Shown: positions 25,816 through 36,972 of the stretch, piece after piece
Position numbering within the stretch: position 1 is the first letter of the stretch
How the letters are laid out: each line of letters begins with the position of its first letter
NCBI GenBank assembly: GCA_949775045.1
Contig: CATKSA010000018.1
Span: forward strand, 23,018 to 87,017
Source of the DNA: Metridium senile
Lineage: Eukaryota; Cnidaria; Anthozoa; Actiniaria; Metridiidae
Direction: 5' to 3'
Length of the DNA stretch: 64,000 nt
Notes under the pieces: generated by a model
Database searches by the model: none
Seen by the model: only the letters and a program-made list of their open reading frames with translations
Told to the model about the DNA's origin: nothing
Made by a program: the position numbers and the translations under genes

Positions 25816-26110
25816 TGTTTATCAAATTATATACCTCAAAGTCTGCAGTGCGTTGGTTCTCACATTTTGTTCTGGATGCCTCCATTTCTCATGCATGTAT
25901 TATGCTCAAGGTTTTGTTATGAATGTGTGCCAACTATAGCTGTCCTATCTTACCAATCCTAGGGTCCAATCAGGCTAGCTGAGTAACTCAATCGTCAGGT
26001 TGAAGTTCAGGATTGATAAGATAGGACGACTTGGGATTTTCCCCCAAAAATATAGTTAAAAAAATATAACATAAAAATTAGGGAATGCCACATATAATAA
26101 TTAATAATTC

Positions 26111-26703
26111 ATTGACAATTGAAAAATTAAAATAAAATTAAATTAAAATTAAAATTCTTGTGTCAGAAGTTTTCTTTTCATTGACAATTGAAAAATTAAA
26201 ATTAAATTAAATTAAAATTAAAATTCTTGTGTCAAAGAAGTTTTTTTTTTCATTGACAATTGAAAAATTAAAATTAAATTAAATTAAAATTAAAATTCTT
26301 GTGTCAGAAGTTTTCTTTTCATTGACAATTGAAAAATTAAAATAAAATTAAATTAAAATAAATTCTTGTGTCAGAAGTTTTCTTTTCATTGACAATTGAA
26401 AAATTAAAATTAAATTAAATTAAAATTCTTGTGTCAGAAGTTTTCTTTTCATTGACAATTGAAAAATTAAAATAAAATAAAATTAAAATTAAAATTCTTG
26501 TGTCAGAAGTTTTCTTTTTCATTGACAATTGAAAAATTAAAATTAAATTAAATTAAAATTAAAATTCTTGTGTCAGAAGTTTTCTTTTCATTGACAATTG
26601 AAAAATTAAAATAAAATTAAATTAAAATTAAAATTCTTGTGTCAGAAGTTTTCTTTTCATTGACAATTGAAAAATTAAATTAAATTAAAATTAAAATTCT
26701 TGA
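26111..26703 (+). repeat. Minisatellite, nine units of 63-72 bp
   Basis: Each unit runs 'attgacaattgaaaaatt', then an AATTA-rich stretch of variable length, then 'cttgtgtcagaagttttctt'. Units begin at 26111, 26180, 26252, 26321, 26388, 26451, 26521, 26590 and 26659. The AT stretch varies; the GC-bearing block is nearly constant. Confidence 0.85.
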
Positions 26704-27045
26704 ACGCCAGTCGCCATTTAAACTGTACATATGAAGTTAAAAGTGCAAAAAAAAAATGTATTTGATAAAACAATCTTCGATGGTCATTCACGACGAAGAG
26801 ATTTTTTTAAAAAGACTCGATATATATACACATATGTTTATATGATACTATCATCCCCTCTATCTTGTCAAGGGATGATGATATGGAACCATTTTGAGAT
26901 GTGCATATGATTTTTATGCATAGTTCATATATATATGTGTGTGTGTGTGTTTGAGTGTCTAGATTGAATGGTCATGCCTAATAAGCGAGTTAATAAGATA
27001 ACCAGGAAATTGTGTGACTGCAAGGCTTCGGTTTTGAAGTTATAA
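26704..27045 (+). pseudogene. Truncated copy of the RING gene's upstream region and first codons
   Basis: From 26704 the sequence repeats the region upstream of 25285 with small changes, including the AT microsatellite and 'gatactatcatccc'. At 26968 it reaches the same start (MVMPNKRVNK against MVMPKKRVNK). After ten codons the similarity ends and the frame stops at 27045, before any zinc ligand of the RING. It is a partial tandem duplicate of the RING locus. Confidence 0.7.
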
Positions 27046-27222
27046 AGTTCAAATTTTCAGAGAATGCTAGCTTATTCCAACATGGTCTTTAGAAATCTGA
27101 TTGATACTCATATGTATACATTCAAAATGATTTTTTGTGATAATAAAGTTATTTGAAGAATATGGAAAACAACAATGTCTAGTTAGTTTGTGTTTATAAG
27201 TTAAACATTTTTATTTTTATAT

Positions 27223-27415
27223 ACACCTACTTGCAAGAGCGTTGTCATACGAAAAAAGAACATTTGTATTTTGTATTTAGTGTGTTAGGAATAAATTAAA
27301 AGTACAAAAGAAAGAGTTCACCTTCAGTGATCATCTTTTGTATTTTTAATTTATTCCTAACCCACTAAAAACAAAAGTTATTTTTTCGTATGACAACGTT
27401 CTTGCAAGTAGGTGT
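27223..27415. repeat. MITE with about 35-bp terminal inverted repeats
   Basis: The left end 'acacctacttgcaag' and the right end 'cttgcaagtaggtgt' are exact complements. The match continues with few differences through 'gttgtcatacgaaaaa'. The middle is partly palindromic ('ttaggaataaatt', 'aatttattcctaa'). Length is 193 bp. Related elements lie at 37463 and 37623. Confidence 0.85.
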
Positions 27416-28479
27416 AACATTTTGTTATCTGTTTTTTTATATTTGACATCTCCATTTTGTAAGGGGCTGATGACAGCACCGATAATTGTGATAATAGTGG
27501 TTGCTGTGTTGATGATGATGATTCCTTTGTTGATCAATGATGATGCCATGATGAAAACAATAACATTTTTTTATAATAATTTTATTGTCAATTAGTAAAA
27601 AATTTAAAAACATTCCATTTACAAGTTGTAAATGAAATGGAATGAAATATAAGATATCTTGACCAACAAATCAAGTTAATTTAATGATCATATACTTCTC
27701 CTATTTTTCAATTCACAGTAAAACTCTTTTTGTGAGAGATTGTCCATTCTTTATAATGTTGTACAGTATTGAGTCAATTGACATGTCTCGTACAATCACA
27801 CTTTGATAATGTTGATGGTAATGATAATCATCTAGGTGATAATGATCCTGATGATGATTATTATGAGATCATGATAGAGTTGCCAATGGTGATGATGATG
27901 ATTTTTGTAGTAACACTTTGTTAAAAATGCCCTGATAAAGTCTTTGTAAATAACAATTAGTAGACAGTGCTGGTGTTTCCAAGGACACAATAGGAGAATC
28001 AAAGCTCAAGTCTGTTTAGCTAATAGCAGGATAACACATAGACAGCATATTGTGCTCTAAGAAAACAATAAAAGCTTTGGACAGGTCAGTGTCTGTGTAG
28101 ATAGATATAGCTTGTTTACATTTGACGTGTTCTATACCTGTGATTAAACAAGAAAAATGCATGAATGTACAGTGACATGCTGATGACGTATGTCATCACT
28201 ATCATCCTATAATCATCACTATATCTTTAGATCACAACCGTCATCATTAGAATCATCATATGACTATAGCACCATCACCATTATCTCTATCATGATATCC
28301 CTATACACATCATTATCATTGCATTGTGTAGTGTTGTTCTTATAAGTAGTTAAATAAATGTTTTTGAGCACATCTAAATTCAGTGGCAGATCCAGCTAGA
28401 TGTAATTTACAAAATGTTATATTTGTAAAATATTTTGTTCCCTTTCATTATTCACCCAAACACAAAGTTGAACTTCATT
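27416..28479. other. Gene-free stretch with GAT/ATC microsatellites
   Basis: Scattered 'gatgatgat' and 'atcatcatc' tracts occur (27505-27545, 27820-27905, 28195-28320). I find no coding region, splice pairs or RNA gene. Confidence 0.5.
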
Positions 28480-28650
28480 ACTAAAGACTAACGCGACAAC
28501 TTAACCAGTTTTTTTAGTCTTTAGGCACTTAATACCTCATTAAAACTATCTTTATACTTTATAGCCTATTTAACTTAATTTAAAACTACTTAATATGTAA
28601 ATATCATGAAAAATGTGTGAAATAAAATTGATTTGATTTGATTTGATTTG
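28480..28650 (+). mobile_element. Probable 3' tail of a non-LTR retrotransposon
   Basis: AT-rich sequence ends 'gaaataaaattgatttg' followed by (ATTTG)n repeats. A simple-repeat tail after an A-rich stretch is typical of LINE or SINE 3' ends with no poly(A). No reverse-transcriptase codons are recognisable in this copy. Confidence 0.45.
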
Positions 28651-30220
28651 GGGGTGCATGATTTACACATAACTCTCAGTACACCTACTCTGATAATCTA
28701 TCCAAAAAGGTGTTGTTTCTTTTGCCAACAGGTGTTACAAGTTGTCAAATTCACGGCCCGATGTGTTTGCATGAATCGCGCGTATTCACCGAAAAACAAA
28801 ACAGTCAAGATTTTACCCAACCAGATATTTTAGTACGGGTTTCCTGTGTCTAAACTTCGTACCAAACAAACCAGCCAAATGCTTTACACGTGCTCTCTTA
28901 AAAAGCAATGTCTTTAATTTACGTTTAAAAAGTACAACACATTAACCTACAACACTTGTATACACAGTTCATTCAAACATTCAAAGTTCATGGCTTTCAG
29001 GTTCAAATACTAAGTTAAATCACCGAAAAATATTTATATCTATATCCACGAACAATTAAAACATAGAAATGCTTGCTATTCTCTACAATCGTCAAAAAAA
29101 CTTGGGTTTTAGCAACAGTTGTAATTCACCCTAAACACAGGAGGTCTGTCATATTGATCGTCCTAGCTGTGCACAATTGTTTTTTCCAAAATGGCTTGTT
29201 TTCCGCCGATGGACACAAATTACCCAGAACTCTAAAATGGGATTCCTGTTTCAGACTTAAATCCATAATGCAACGCAGGAAGAAAAAGTCCATTTTTACG
29301 TTTTACGACCGCAATGCACTAATGATGGTAGCTTGCTCCCACCCTACTGCAGACAGAGTCCGCCTCGTACCCAGGGGTCCTCGCTGTTTTTCGTTCAATC
29401 TGCACCCGCGTTATACTACCGGTCAGCAGTTCCATTGAGAATAATAAAATATTTTGTACATTGTTGTCAGGCGTTGTTCGATCTTTTCCAATTCAATATT
29501 CTAGTATGGGTTTCCTGTGTTGTTGTGCTTTTGAAGTCGCACCGGCTCTGCAGATTGACTTAGAAGCGCGTTCTCTATAACTCAACAGTGCACGGAGCGT
29601 CGATTTGTTTGATTTTAACTACTGAATATTTTAGCAGCAGTGCTCTTTCGAGTTATAGAGCACTTGGGAATTTTAAAAAGACTCGAGAAACGCTGAGAAG
29701 CACTCCGCTACGCGTCTCTCGTCTTCTTTAATAAAATTCGCTGCCTCGTTTTCTATTTCTTCAATAGTTTATTTGTTATGGTATTTTGATATTTATAATT
29801 ATGTGATCCTCTGGTTCTACGTTGTTAAGATGGCATCAATCTTGATTTGTCTACTTCTACAAGGCTATGTGATATTTTGTACATATATGCTAGTATGGGC
29901 TTCCTGTGTTCCCACTTAGCTTAGTTAGTATATCGGACTCTGATTATAGTAATAATTATTGTAACTGAATTGTCATTGTGTGTGAATGAATATAGTTCTA
30001 TTAAAGTTCTACATTGTTTGTATTATGTCAATTTACTTTGCATGCGTGCAAGCCGGTACAAAGTTCAAATTTGCGCAATAGTGATTTCACTGGGATCTCT
30101 GCAAGTGCTGTGTGAACGCGCCTTTGAAGGTACAAAGGTCGGATTTGCGTAATATCGTCAAGTTCACTATCGTTTTCACTACCGTTTCCATTTTCAACAA
30201 CTCAACTATATCTAATTATA
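28651..30220. other. Gene-free stretch with a recurring motif
   Basis: The motif 'agtatgggtttcctgtgt' (one or two changes per copy) occurs near 28832, 29502 and 29891, each after an AT-rich 'tattctagt'-like string. The region also contains a fragment around 29337-29390 that resembles other dispersed repeats. An open frame at 29073-29438 has no recognisable domain, and I do not call it a gene. Confidence 0.45.
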
Positions 30221-30547
30221 ATGGACACATTGAATTTCGTAAACCTACTGCAGAATAATGCTAGGTGAGTTTGAGTTCTAATTCGATAAATCCTTAATTA
30301 TGTTTCTTTCAATTGCTTGGACGCTTTTCCCAGTCATTTAGTCATGTATAAAGAGATTACTTCATGGTTAGTGAGTGCGTACGATTTTTATTCACGAGTT
30401 GTGAACGAGCGAGGCTCTGCTCTACTAGTACTGAGATTTCTTTTCAACACTAGCTTAGTTGGTAATACACAGGACGTCCAATATAAAATATAAAAATAAA
30501 AATAAAATAAAATAAAATAAAAATAAAATAAAATGTTAGGGTTAGGC

Positions 30548-31347
30548 ATGGCAAACCACAGTCCCTCGCCACAGACCTCGACACCTCAGGTAAGAATCAA
30601 TTTTAGCGCGAAAAAAAAAAAAAGAAACCCTCAACCATTCGCTGGCTCTTGTGTTAATCATTTTACTTCTCCTACGCTTACACCAGGAGAGCACCACCAG
30701 CAACGTCGGGACCAGCGACTGGGAACCCCTGTGGAGGCTCTTGCGGGGTGCCTGCACCTGCAGCAGCAGCAGCAACGACGATGACTCTTGCCCCGGGAGC
30801 TGCGACAGCCCATGCCCTGTGTGCGCGGCGCACAGGGACCTGTCAGCGAGAAGGCTTGGCGCGCGCGTGGTCGAGAGCAAGCGGCAGAGGTTTGCCCTCC
30901 TTGTGGAGGCAGCGCCGCTACTCCGCGCGTTCTACCACATGGCGTCGAAGATCGAGCCCGCTCACGAGAGCAAGAAAAAGGTAGGCTCGCCACACTGATC
31001 GCTTGCTATGGTGTTCTGGTTTCTGATCCGAGTAACTTTGTTGATGAATTCAGGTTGTTGAGAACTTTGCCGCCGTGCTGCAGTGCAACATCGAGAAGAT
31101 ACATCGGGTACTCAACTTGGGACTGTTGGCGGCCGACGTACCCAATTGGTCCACCATCCAAATGGACTCTGGATGGTCTCTCTTCTGGCCAGAGATCAGA
31201 AAGGTGGCAGTACTCGTTAAGAAGCAGCCAAGCAACGCCTGCAAGAAGCTTGCGCTCTCGGCCCTGAGCTCGGCCCTGCAGTCAGCTCAGGGAAGCCAGG
31301 AGGATCCTCCATGCAGGCCAGAGTGGCTCAGGTACCTGAGGCTCTGA
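30548..31347 (+). CDS. GC-rich three-exon orphan gene, Cys-rich N-terminal part
   Basis: Exons at 30548-30589, 30687-30980 and 31054-31347 join in phase 0 with good GT-AG sites and give 209 residues (214 from the ATG at 30533). Base composition is much richer in G and C than the surroundings, and codon use is biased toward G/C ends, which supports real coding. After a Ser/Thr/Pro-rich start comes a WEPLWRLL stretch. A Cys cluster follows (eight Cys within about 25 residues, including CPVC). Then a helical region (FALLVEAAPLLRAFYHMASK) and a C-terminal part with WSLFWPEIRKVAVLVKK. I do not recognise the family; a zinc-binding fold is possible. A candidate upstream exon (30221-30264, starting MDTLNF) has a good donor but ends in phase 2 and does not fit this start, so the 5' end is uncertain. 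It lies between the two recombinase halves on the same strand. Confidence 0.65.
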
Positions 31348-31364
31348 GCATTCTATACCCATAA

Positions 31365-31461
31365 AAAGAAAAAAAAAGAAAAAAAGAAAAAAAGAAAAAA
31401 AGAAAAAAACAGAAAAAACAGAAAAACAAAAACAAAAAAAACAAACAAACAAACAAAAAAA
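31365..31461 (+). repeat. A-rich low-complexity tract
   Basis: Runs of 'aaaaag', 'aaaaac' and 'aaac' follow the orphan gene's stop codon within 20 bp. It may include the gene's poly(A) region, or be an old retroposed tail. Confidence 0.6.
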
Positions 31462-31548
31462 ATTTATAGCGATAACTGGGAAACTATAAGGCCTGGTACG
31501 CGGTTTAGACGTTTGATACGCGCAGATTATCAATAGTGCCGACTTATT

Positions 31549-31667
31549 AAGCCTGGTTTCCATATGATCGCTCGTTCGCTGCCAGCGATTATGTTTGAGA
31601 AACATTTGAGCGATCGCTAATACATGCATTTGTATTGTGTATTGTGTATCTTATGGAAACTAGGCTT
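31549..31667. repeat. Short MITE
   Basis: 'aagcctggtttccata' at the left and 'tatggaaactaggctt' at the right are inverted with one difference. The inside has a second inverted pair ('gatcgctcg' against 'gagcgatcgc'). Length is 119 bp. I recall similar ends from cnidarian genomes, but cannot check this. Confidence 0.7.
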
Positions 31668-31854
31668 CATGTGTGTTTGCGCAAACAAAAGGTGACCGTT
31701 TTCGGGCAAGATACATGTGGGGCTCACGAGTGCAAAATTAATTACTTCCAAAAAACGTATACATCTTTATCATCATAGTTTTTGTCATTGTCATTGACAC
31801 AGTATAGCCCAAACACACAGTTTTTTTTCTTCTTTCAAATAGTTTTGCTGGCTA

Positions 31855-32163
31855 AGAGAACATGTTCACTATTTGATTGATTGAATGAATGAACAAAATG
31901 TTAACATGCACCCATTCATTCATTCATTCATTCATTCAGTCAGTCAGTCAGTCAGTCAGTCAGTCAATGAGTAAGTCAGTGAACGAGTCAGTCATTGAGT
32001 GAGAATCATAGAATAAAAAAATGGAAAAGAACAAAAAAATGAATGAATGAATAAGAGGACATGCTCACTATTTATTTGATTGAATGAATGTCAACATCCA
32101 CCCATTCATTCATTCATTCATTCATTCATTCATTCATTCATTCATTCATTTCAGACGAGTCAT

Positions 32164-32241
<78 letters not shown>

Positions 32242-32245
32242 CAAC
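31855..32245 (+). repeat. Microsatellites: (CATT)n, (CAGT)n, (GA)n
   Basis: (CATT)n lies near 31914-31937 and 32103-32148, (CAGT)n near 31937-31966, and an uninterrupted (GA)n of about 70 bp at 32166-32236. An open frame across 32088-32354 is only the translation of these tracts. Confidence 0.9.
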
Positions 32246-34560
32246 AGAGAGTTACAATGGTAGTGTATTCAACATGTACAAGAATAATTTTGGGGAAAAT
32301 GCTGTTTGTTTATTGACTACGTTATTTATAACTTTACAAACAGTGATACTGTAATGATAATAACGAGTATAGTGACCACAGCAACTTAAAGCTATGGAGG
32401 CTTTTTCACTGTCATCGTGACTGAAAGAAAAAGTAAAATAGGGATCAATTAATGATTGAAAACTTATTCGACACTATACTGGATGTACAGCAATCCCATA
32501 CATGAATAATAATAACAATACAATACACAATGACACCACCAAAATGGCAATACAATATAATCATACAATCATAATCATAGTCTACTGAGTTGATGCATAA
32601 ATGACAAGACTGGATGATTTGAATCACATGACCCATTCTTGATACAGGCAAGATATCATAGGTGACGTTAAACTTGTATACAAAGGAAGCTACTTCAGGA
32701 ACAATAGATGACACTCAAATCAAAACATTTTTCTTTCTATATGACAATGCAATGGTAATGCGAACTTGGGAAAATTCACACATTCTAGCATGTTGTAATT
32801 AGTACTATTATTTGATAGTCACTTGAGCGCAATGGCGTCATAAAATCATTTCCTTACTTATTTCGTTTCTAAATCATTACTGATAACATTGCAAGGAGAC
32901 AAGGTTTTTTTAAAAAAGATTTTGCCTCAAGGCAATATTAGGTAGTAATGTTTATAACATGCATACACCTATTTCAATTAACGTTGTCCATCTGGAATGG
33001 TTGATATCTGAGACCGATAGGAATTGTGGGAGTTCATTTTTGTTACATTGCAAGGCTTTAAAAAATTGACAACCATGGGCCTACCTTCATGTATGTAGTT
33101 CAAGTCTAGCCGGTTACAACTGCAGCCTGTATGAACAATAATAGCAAATGTCTTAAGTTATGGAGCTTATTCAGATCATAATCTTGTATAATATATAGTG
33201 TGATCAGGACTTGTTGATAATTAATTTGTTAGCAAAGAGCCAATATGATGAGGCTCGAAATTGACACCATTTCACTGTTGACAGGTGACAGAAAGACAAT
33301 ATGGTTGAGTTGCGTGTATGTCATATCTGCGATAGTTTATGAAATTTAATAATAAACTGTATGTCATACAAATTGTTGTCTATTCATTTGTAAAATAATT
33401 GTGTTTAATAATTTGAATACCAATTTCTTAAATCAAATCAGATGCTTAAACCACAGCAATTTTGTCGTACAGCTAGTCTAGTCTAGTCTAGTCTAGTCTA
33501 GTCTTTTTTGTTGTTGATCATAATGATGAAGCACATTGTTTTAATATTTCTAAATGTTCTGACCATATTATAGTTTTGAGAATGTGGGAATAGTTCTATA
33601 TGAGATGACAGTATCACCTTAGGGTTTATACATCAGGAACAATTATCTGTGATAGAGATAAATCTATTAATTATGATTAAATGCCATTGAAGGCTTGCAT
33701 GTCGATTGGAGAGACTTATTTCACACTTGGATAACCAATAACAAACGACTCATTGAGTTCTCCAGAAAAATAAATTAAAGCAAGGTTAGCTTAAAATAAG
33801 TTCATTAAGTTAGTTTTGTTTTCTCCTTGAAGATGCTTGAAGTCTTTATAAACCACTTATTACTGAATCGTGGGATTAATACTAATAAAAACTAGACCAA
33901 TAATATTATTATTACAATATTGACGATATCAACACTGATAAAATTCAGTGATGACCGAGCTCTTACCTGCAACATCGATCTGTCACTCTATAAAGCATCA
34001 GGTCCTGAAAAAGACAAGAAGATTAGATTGATATATTTAAACTCAACCCTAGCTAAGGCTCGAAATTGACACCATTTCACTGTTGATAGGTGACAGAACT
34101 TAGACAATGTATGTCATACAAATTGTTGTCTATTCATTTCACGTAAAACATCAACATCAAATATTTGTAAATAAATATATGCTGCCAGTCCTGCGAGCAC
34201 ATGAATTCACTTAACTTCCAACCGAAACGATAGGAATATCAAAACTCACCTGAGCAGTCTACATAGACCTGTACTCCATTCATGATATACCTTAGTGTAC
34301 GTTGCTCTGCAATCCCACAATACAACGCGGCGCGCGTATCATACCACAGCGAGCCCGACAAAAATACTCCCTTCAGATATCAACAAACACTTTCGTAACC
34401 ATTTCAAAACATGCCTCTACGCGATCATTGGCCACTAAATAACACCCCTAACAGTATCCCGTCACCCAAAAAAAACCAAAACACCACGAAAATCATGTAC
34501 AAAGATATCTACCTCGATCTCTACTGGTCAGCAGTCCCTACCCACCTCTCACCTCGATCT
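32246..34560. other. Gene-free stretch with a duplicated segment and a (TCTAG)n tract
   Basis: About 100 bp containing 'ggctcgaaattgacaccatt' and 'catacaaattgttgtctatt' occur twice in the same direction, near 33250-33390 and 34050-34140. (GTCTA)n lies at 33473-33503. The single copy of 'acacctatttcaattaacgt' near 32964 resembles the MITE ends at 37623. No gene is supported. Confidence 0.5.
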
Positions 34561-34567
34561 GGTATAG

Positions 34568-34575
34568 TATAAATA
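34568..34575 (+). promoter_or_regulatory. TATA box of the recombinase 5' half
   Basis: TATAAATA stands 92 bp upstream of the ATG at 34667, giving room for a short 5' leader of about 65 nt. It is the best core-promoter match before this gene. The transcription start itself cannot be seen. Confidence 0.5.
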
Positions 34576-34666
34576 CTATAGCTTCAAGTTACAACCGTAC
34601 CGCATGCATTGATCCATTCACGGCCGTAGAGAAAGCAGAATATAAGCTCCCTTGCTGAGCCAGATA

Positions 34667-36901
34667 ATGGACGACGATCAATTCAGTTGCTCCATCATAG
34701 CAAATTATATTTCATCCGACGAAAGCGATGCTGATGGTAGTGACGACGAACGCAACTGCAAACAACACAAGGTCCATACTATTTACAGCCCAATACAGAA
34801 CCTATATCCCATCTCAAAATGGGACGAACTTCATCGCACAACGAGTACTAGTACTGCCCCAGTTTATCACAACAAAAGCATGCCAAACTTATCTCAAGTA
34901 CCTCCTGCCAAAGCACACCAACTAGATACAGTTCCTGGAAGTTCTGGACAAGCCACAACAACCACAACCCTATCTGGACAAGAAGCATTCGAACCACACC
35001 CCCAAAGCACTGCTAGCCAACTAGCCCTTACTGAACCAAGACCACTAAAGTACGCCCTATCCAAGTCAGAACTCTCTGAACCAATAACTACCTTCATGGA
35101 AGAACTACGTCTCTATTTCCTCAAAGAAGTCAATTTGCAACGTAACAGAGGGCCAATTTCGCCTAGCACAATGGACAAGGCCGAAGAAAGACTTTTCTGT
35201 AAGTAAATCGATTGTTTATTATTAGACAACCACATGTACCATTCAAACCTGAGCAATTGAGCCAGTTTCAATCAATTTCATGATCCATTTCTATGTGCCT
35301 AGCTACAAAGATATTTCAAGTATGAAATGTGACACTTGAATTTTTCTAGTTCTAAAATTCCTCTGTTCACTTGGCTTGCAGGCTTCCTGGGTTTCGCCAA
35401 AAACCACCTGAAACACACTATCACGACAGATTTGTTTTTGCGGGAAACAGTGATTGAAAAGTACCTGACCTATTTGAAGGTAGGTTAATTGTATTGTAAT
35501 GGTTGTATTTATGTGACAATTATCTCAGGACAATAGTTGTCATTATTATTTCATTATCACAGTGGATGAGTAGGAACATTTGCATGAATGATGTAGCAAT
35601 AAATTTTCATTTTCATATTTTTCAACAACAACAGGAAGATAGAGGCCTGGCACCAGCTACGATATCCAACCATGCAGCCGCCCTACTCTACCCTGCCAAA
35701 TTTCTACACCCGGAAGCTTCGCCAGACTACAAGGGCATCCAAGTCATCAATCGACTGCGTGCTCAGGTTGCATTTTTCCAGAGGAAAGCCTATGCAGAAA
35801 GGCCGTCGACAAAGGAGGAATTAGAAGAACGAAATAAATGGCTAGATTGGTTAGTGCCAATATTACAAAGTTGATCTATATCACCATATGCAACTGCTTA
35901 TTTCAGTTTCTTATTTTCAGTGAAATCAATGAATAAACATCATCTCATCAGTTGATAGCGTATATGTCAATCAAAAGAACTGAAATCAAACAAATTATAT
36001 TAAGTGTAATTAATATCAAGTTTATTAATATTGTTATTATCCTTTTCTGATAGGCCGGAGATAGTCAAGTCAGTTGACCTACAGAGGCACCGAGTAGACA
36101 TGGCTAGATCGACACTTGCTAAAGCCACCGAGAGCTCTGATTTGTTGCTACTTACTATGTATACACAGATGCCACCAGCCAGAGCACTCGAGATACGCAC
36201 CTTGGAAGTCTTACCGCCAAATCTCACTCCAAGCAGCCCTCAATTGGCCAAAAGGAACGTTGTAGCTCTTGATCAGCTTGGTGGAGTAACTTTCACATTT
36301 CAAAATTACAAGACCGTAAAAACCTATGGTTGCGACACTACAAAATTACAGGCAAGTTGACCTTTTTCTTTGATGGGAATGATTAATGTCATTGGTTTGT
36401 GTAATCCTCTGCAATGAAAGTACTGTTTGCTTATTTAAGAAATTCAACTGGATACCATTTTTTGATGTAGTAAAAATTCAATAAGTGTTCCTTGATTGCA
36501 TATGTTGCCCTCGCTATAAAAGAGAGACTGAGGAGGTAGAACATTTATAGTTAAAACTACCAAACTATGGAACTCATTACCAGCCTATTTAAAAACATTT
36601 TCTTCTATTAGATTAGGATACTAAATTATATTGTTAAGTTTATTGATTTTTAGATAGGAGGGCCACAAGTTAATCAGTCTTGGCTGTAAAGTGTTGTTTT
36701 TTCCCCTCATTAACTAAGTGTAGTATTATTATTAAAGCCATGAATGCTCACATTTGTTATGCATTCATTCATTAATGCTTTTTGCTTCATTTTTATTTTT
36801 ATCATCAGCCAAATCATGAAATCAGCATCGTCTTAAAAGAATACCTCAGAACACATAGATCAAAATTAGTCAATGATGATAGTGGAAATTTCCTTTTTGT
36901 G
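34667..36901 (+). CDS. Crypton-like tyrosine recombinase, 5' half (five exons)
   Basis: Exons: 34667-35198, 35382-35479, 35635-35849, 36054-36351 and 36809-36901. All junction phases agree (1, 0, 2, 0), giving 412 codons that end in phase 0 at a good donor (gtg|gtaagt). Intron 4 uses a GC donor (cag|gcaagt). The N-terminal region is acidic and Ser/Thr-rich. A helical DNA-binding part follows in exons 2-3 (KNHLKHTITTDLFLRETVIE; ATISNHAAALLYPAKF). Exon 4 holds the first catalytic Arg (MPPARALEIRTLEV) and the Lys strand (YKTVKTYG). Exon 5 ends GNFLFV. In the other recombinase the same place reads HDFFLVNARGQPF without a break, and the exon at 23541 starts NKAGKPF, so the continuation is known but lies 13 kb to the left. 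Telomere repeats begin 42 bp into the open intron. As it stands, this half lacks the His and Tyr needed for catalysis. Confidence 0.85.
36550..36624 (+). mobile_element. Non-LTR retrotransposon fragment in intron 4
   Basis: A 24-codon remnant contains TKLWNSLPAYLKTFSSI and then a stop. The 'LWNSLP' block close to the C-terminus is typical of LINE reverse-transcriptase polyproteins. The copy is 5'-truncated and sits inside intron 4 (36352-36808) of the recombinase gene, in the same direction as the gene. Confidence 0.65.
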
Positions 36902-36942
36902 GTAAGTATGTTTGTTGCTTCTTAACTACCCTTGTTCAGGTT

Positions 36943-36972
36943 TACCCTAACCCTAACCCTAACCCTAAACCA
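36943..36972 (+). repeat. Short telomere repeat, (CCCTAA)4
   Basis: 'ttaccctaaccctaaccct' and the following bases give four units plus a CCCTAAACC end. It lies in the open intron 42 bp after the phase-0 donor of the recombinase 5' half, in the same orientation as the tract before the 3' half. Confidence 0.85.

Noticed and set aside
29073..29438. A 121-codon frame on the plus strand
   Set aside because: It starts without ATG, has no domain, and its last third matches repeat-like sequence.
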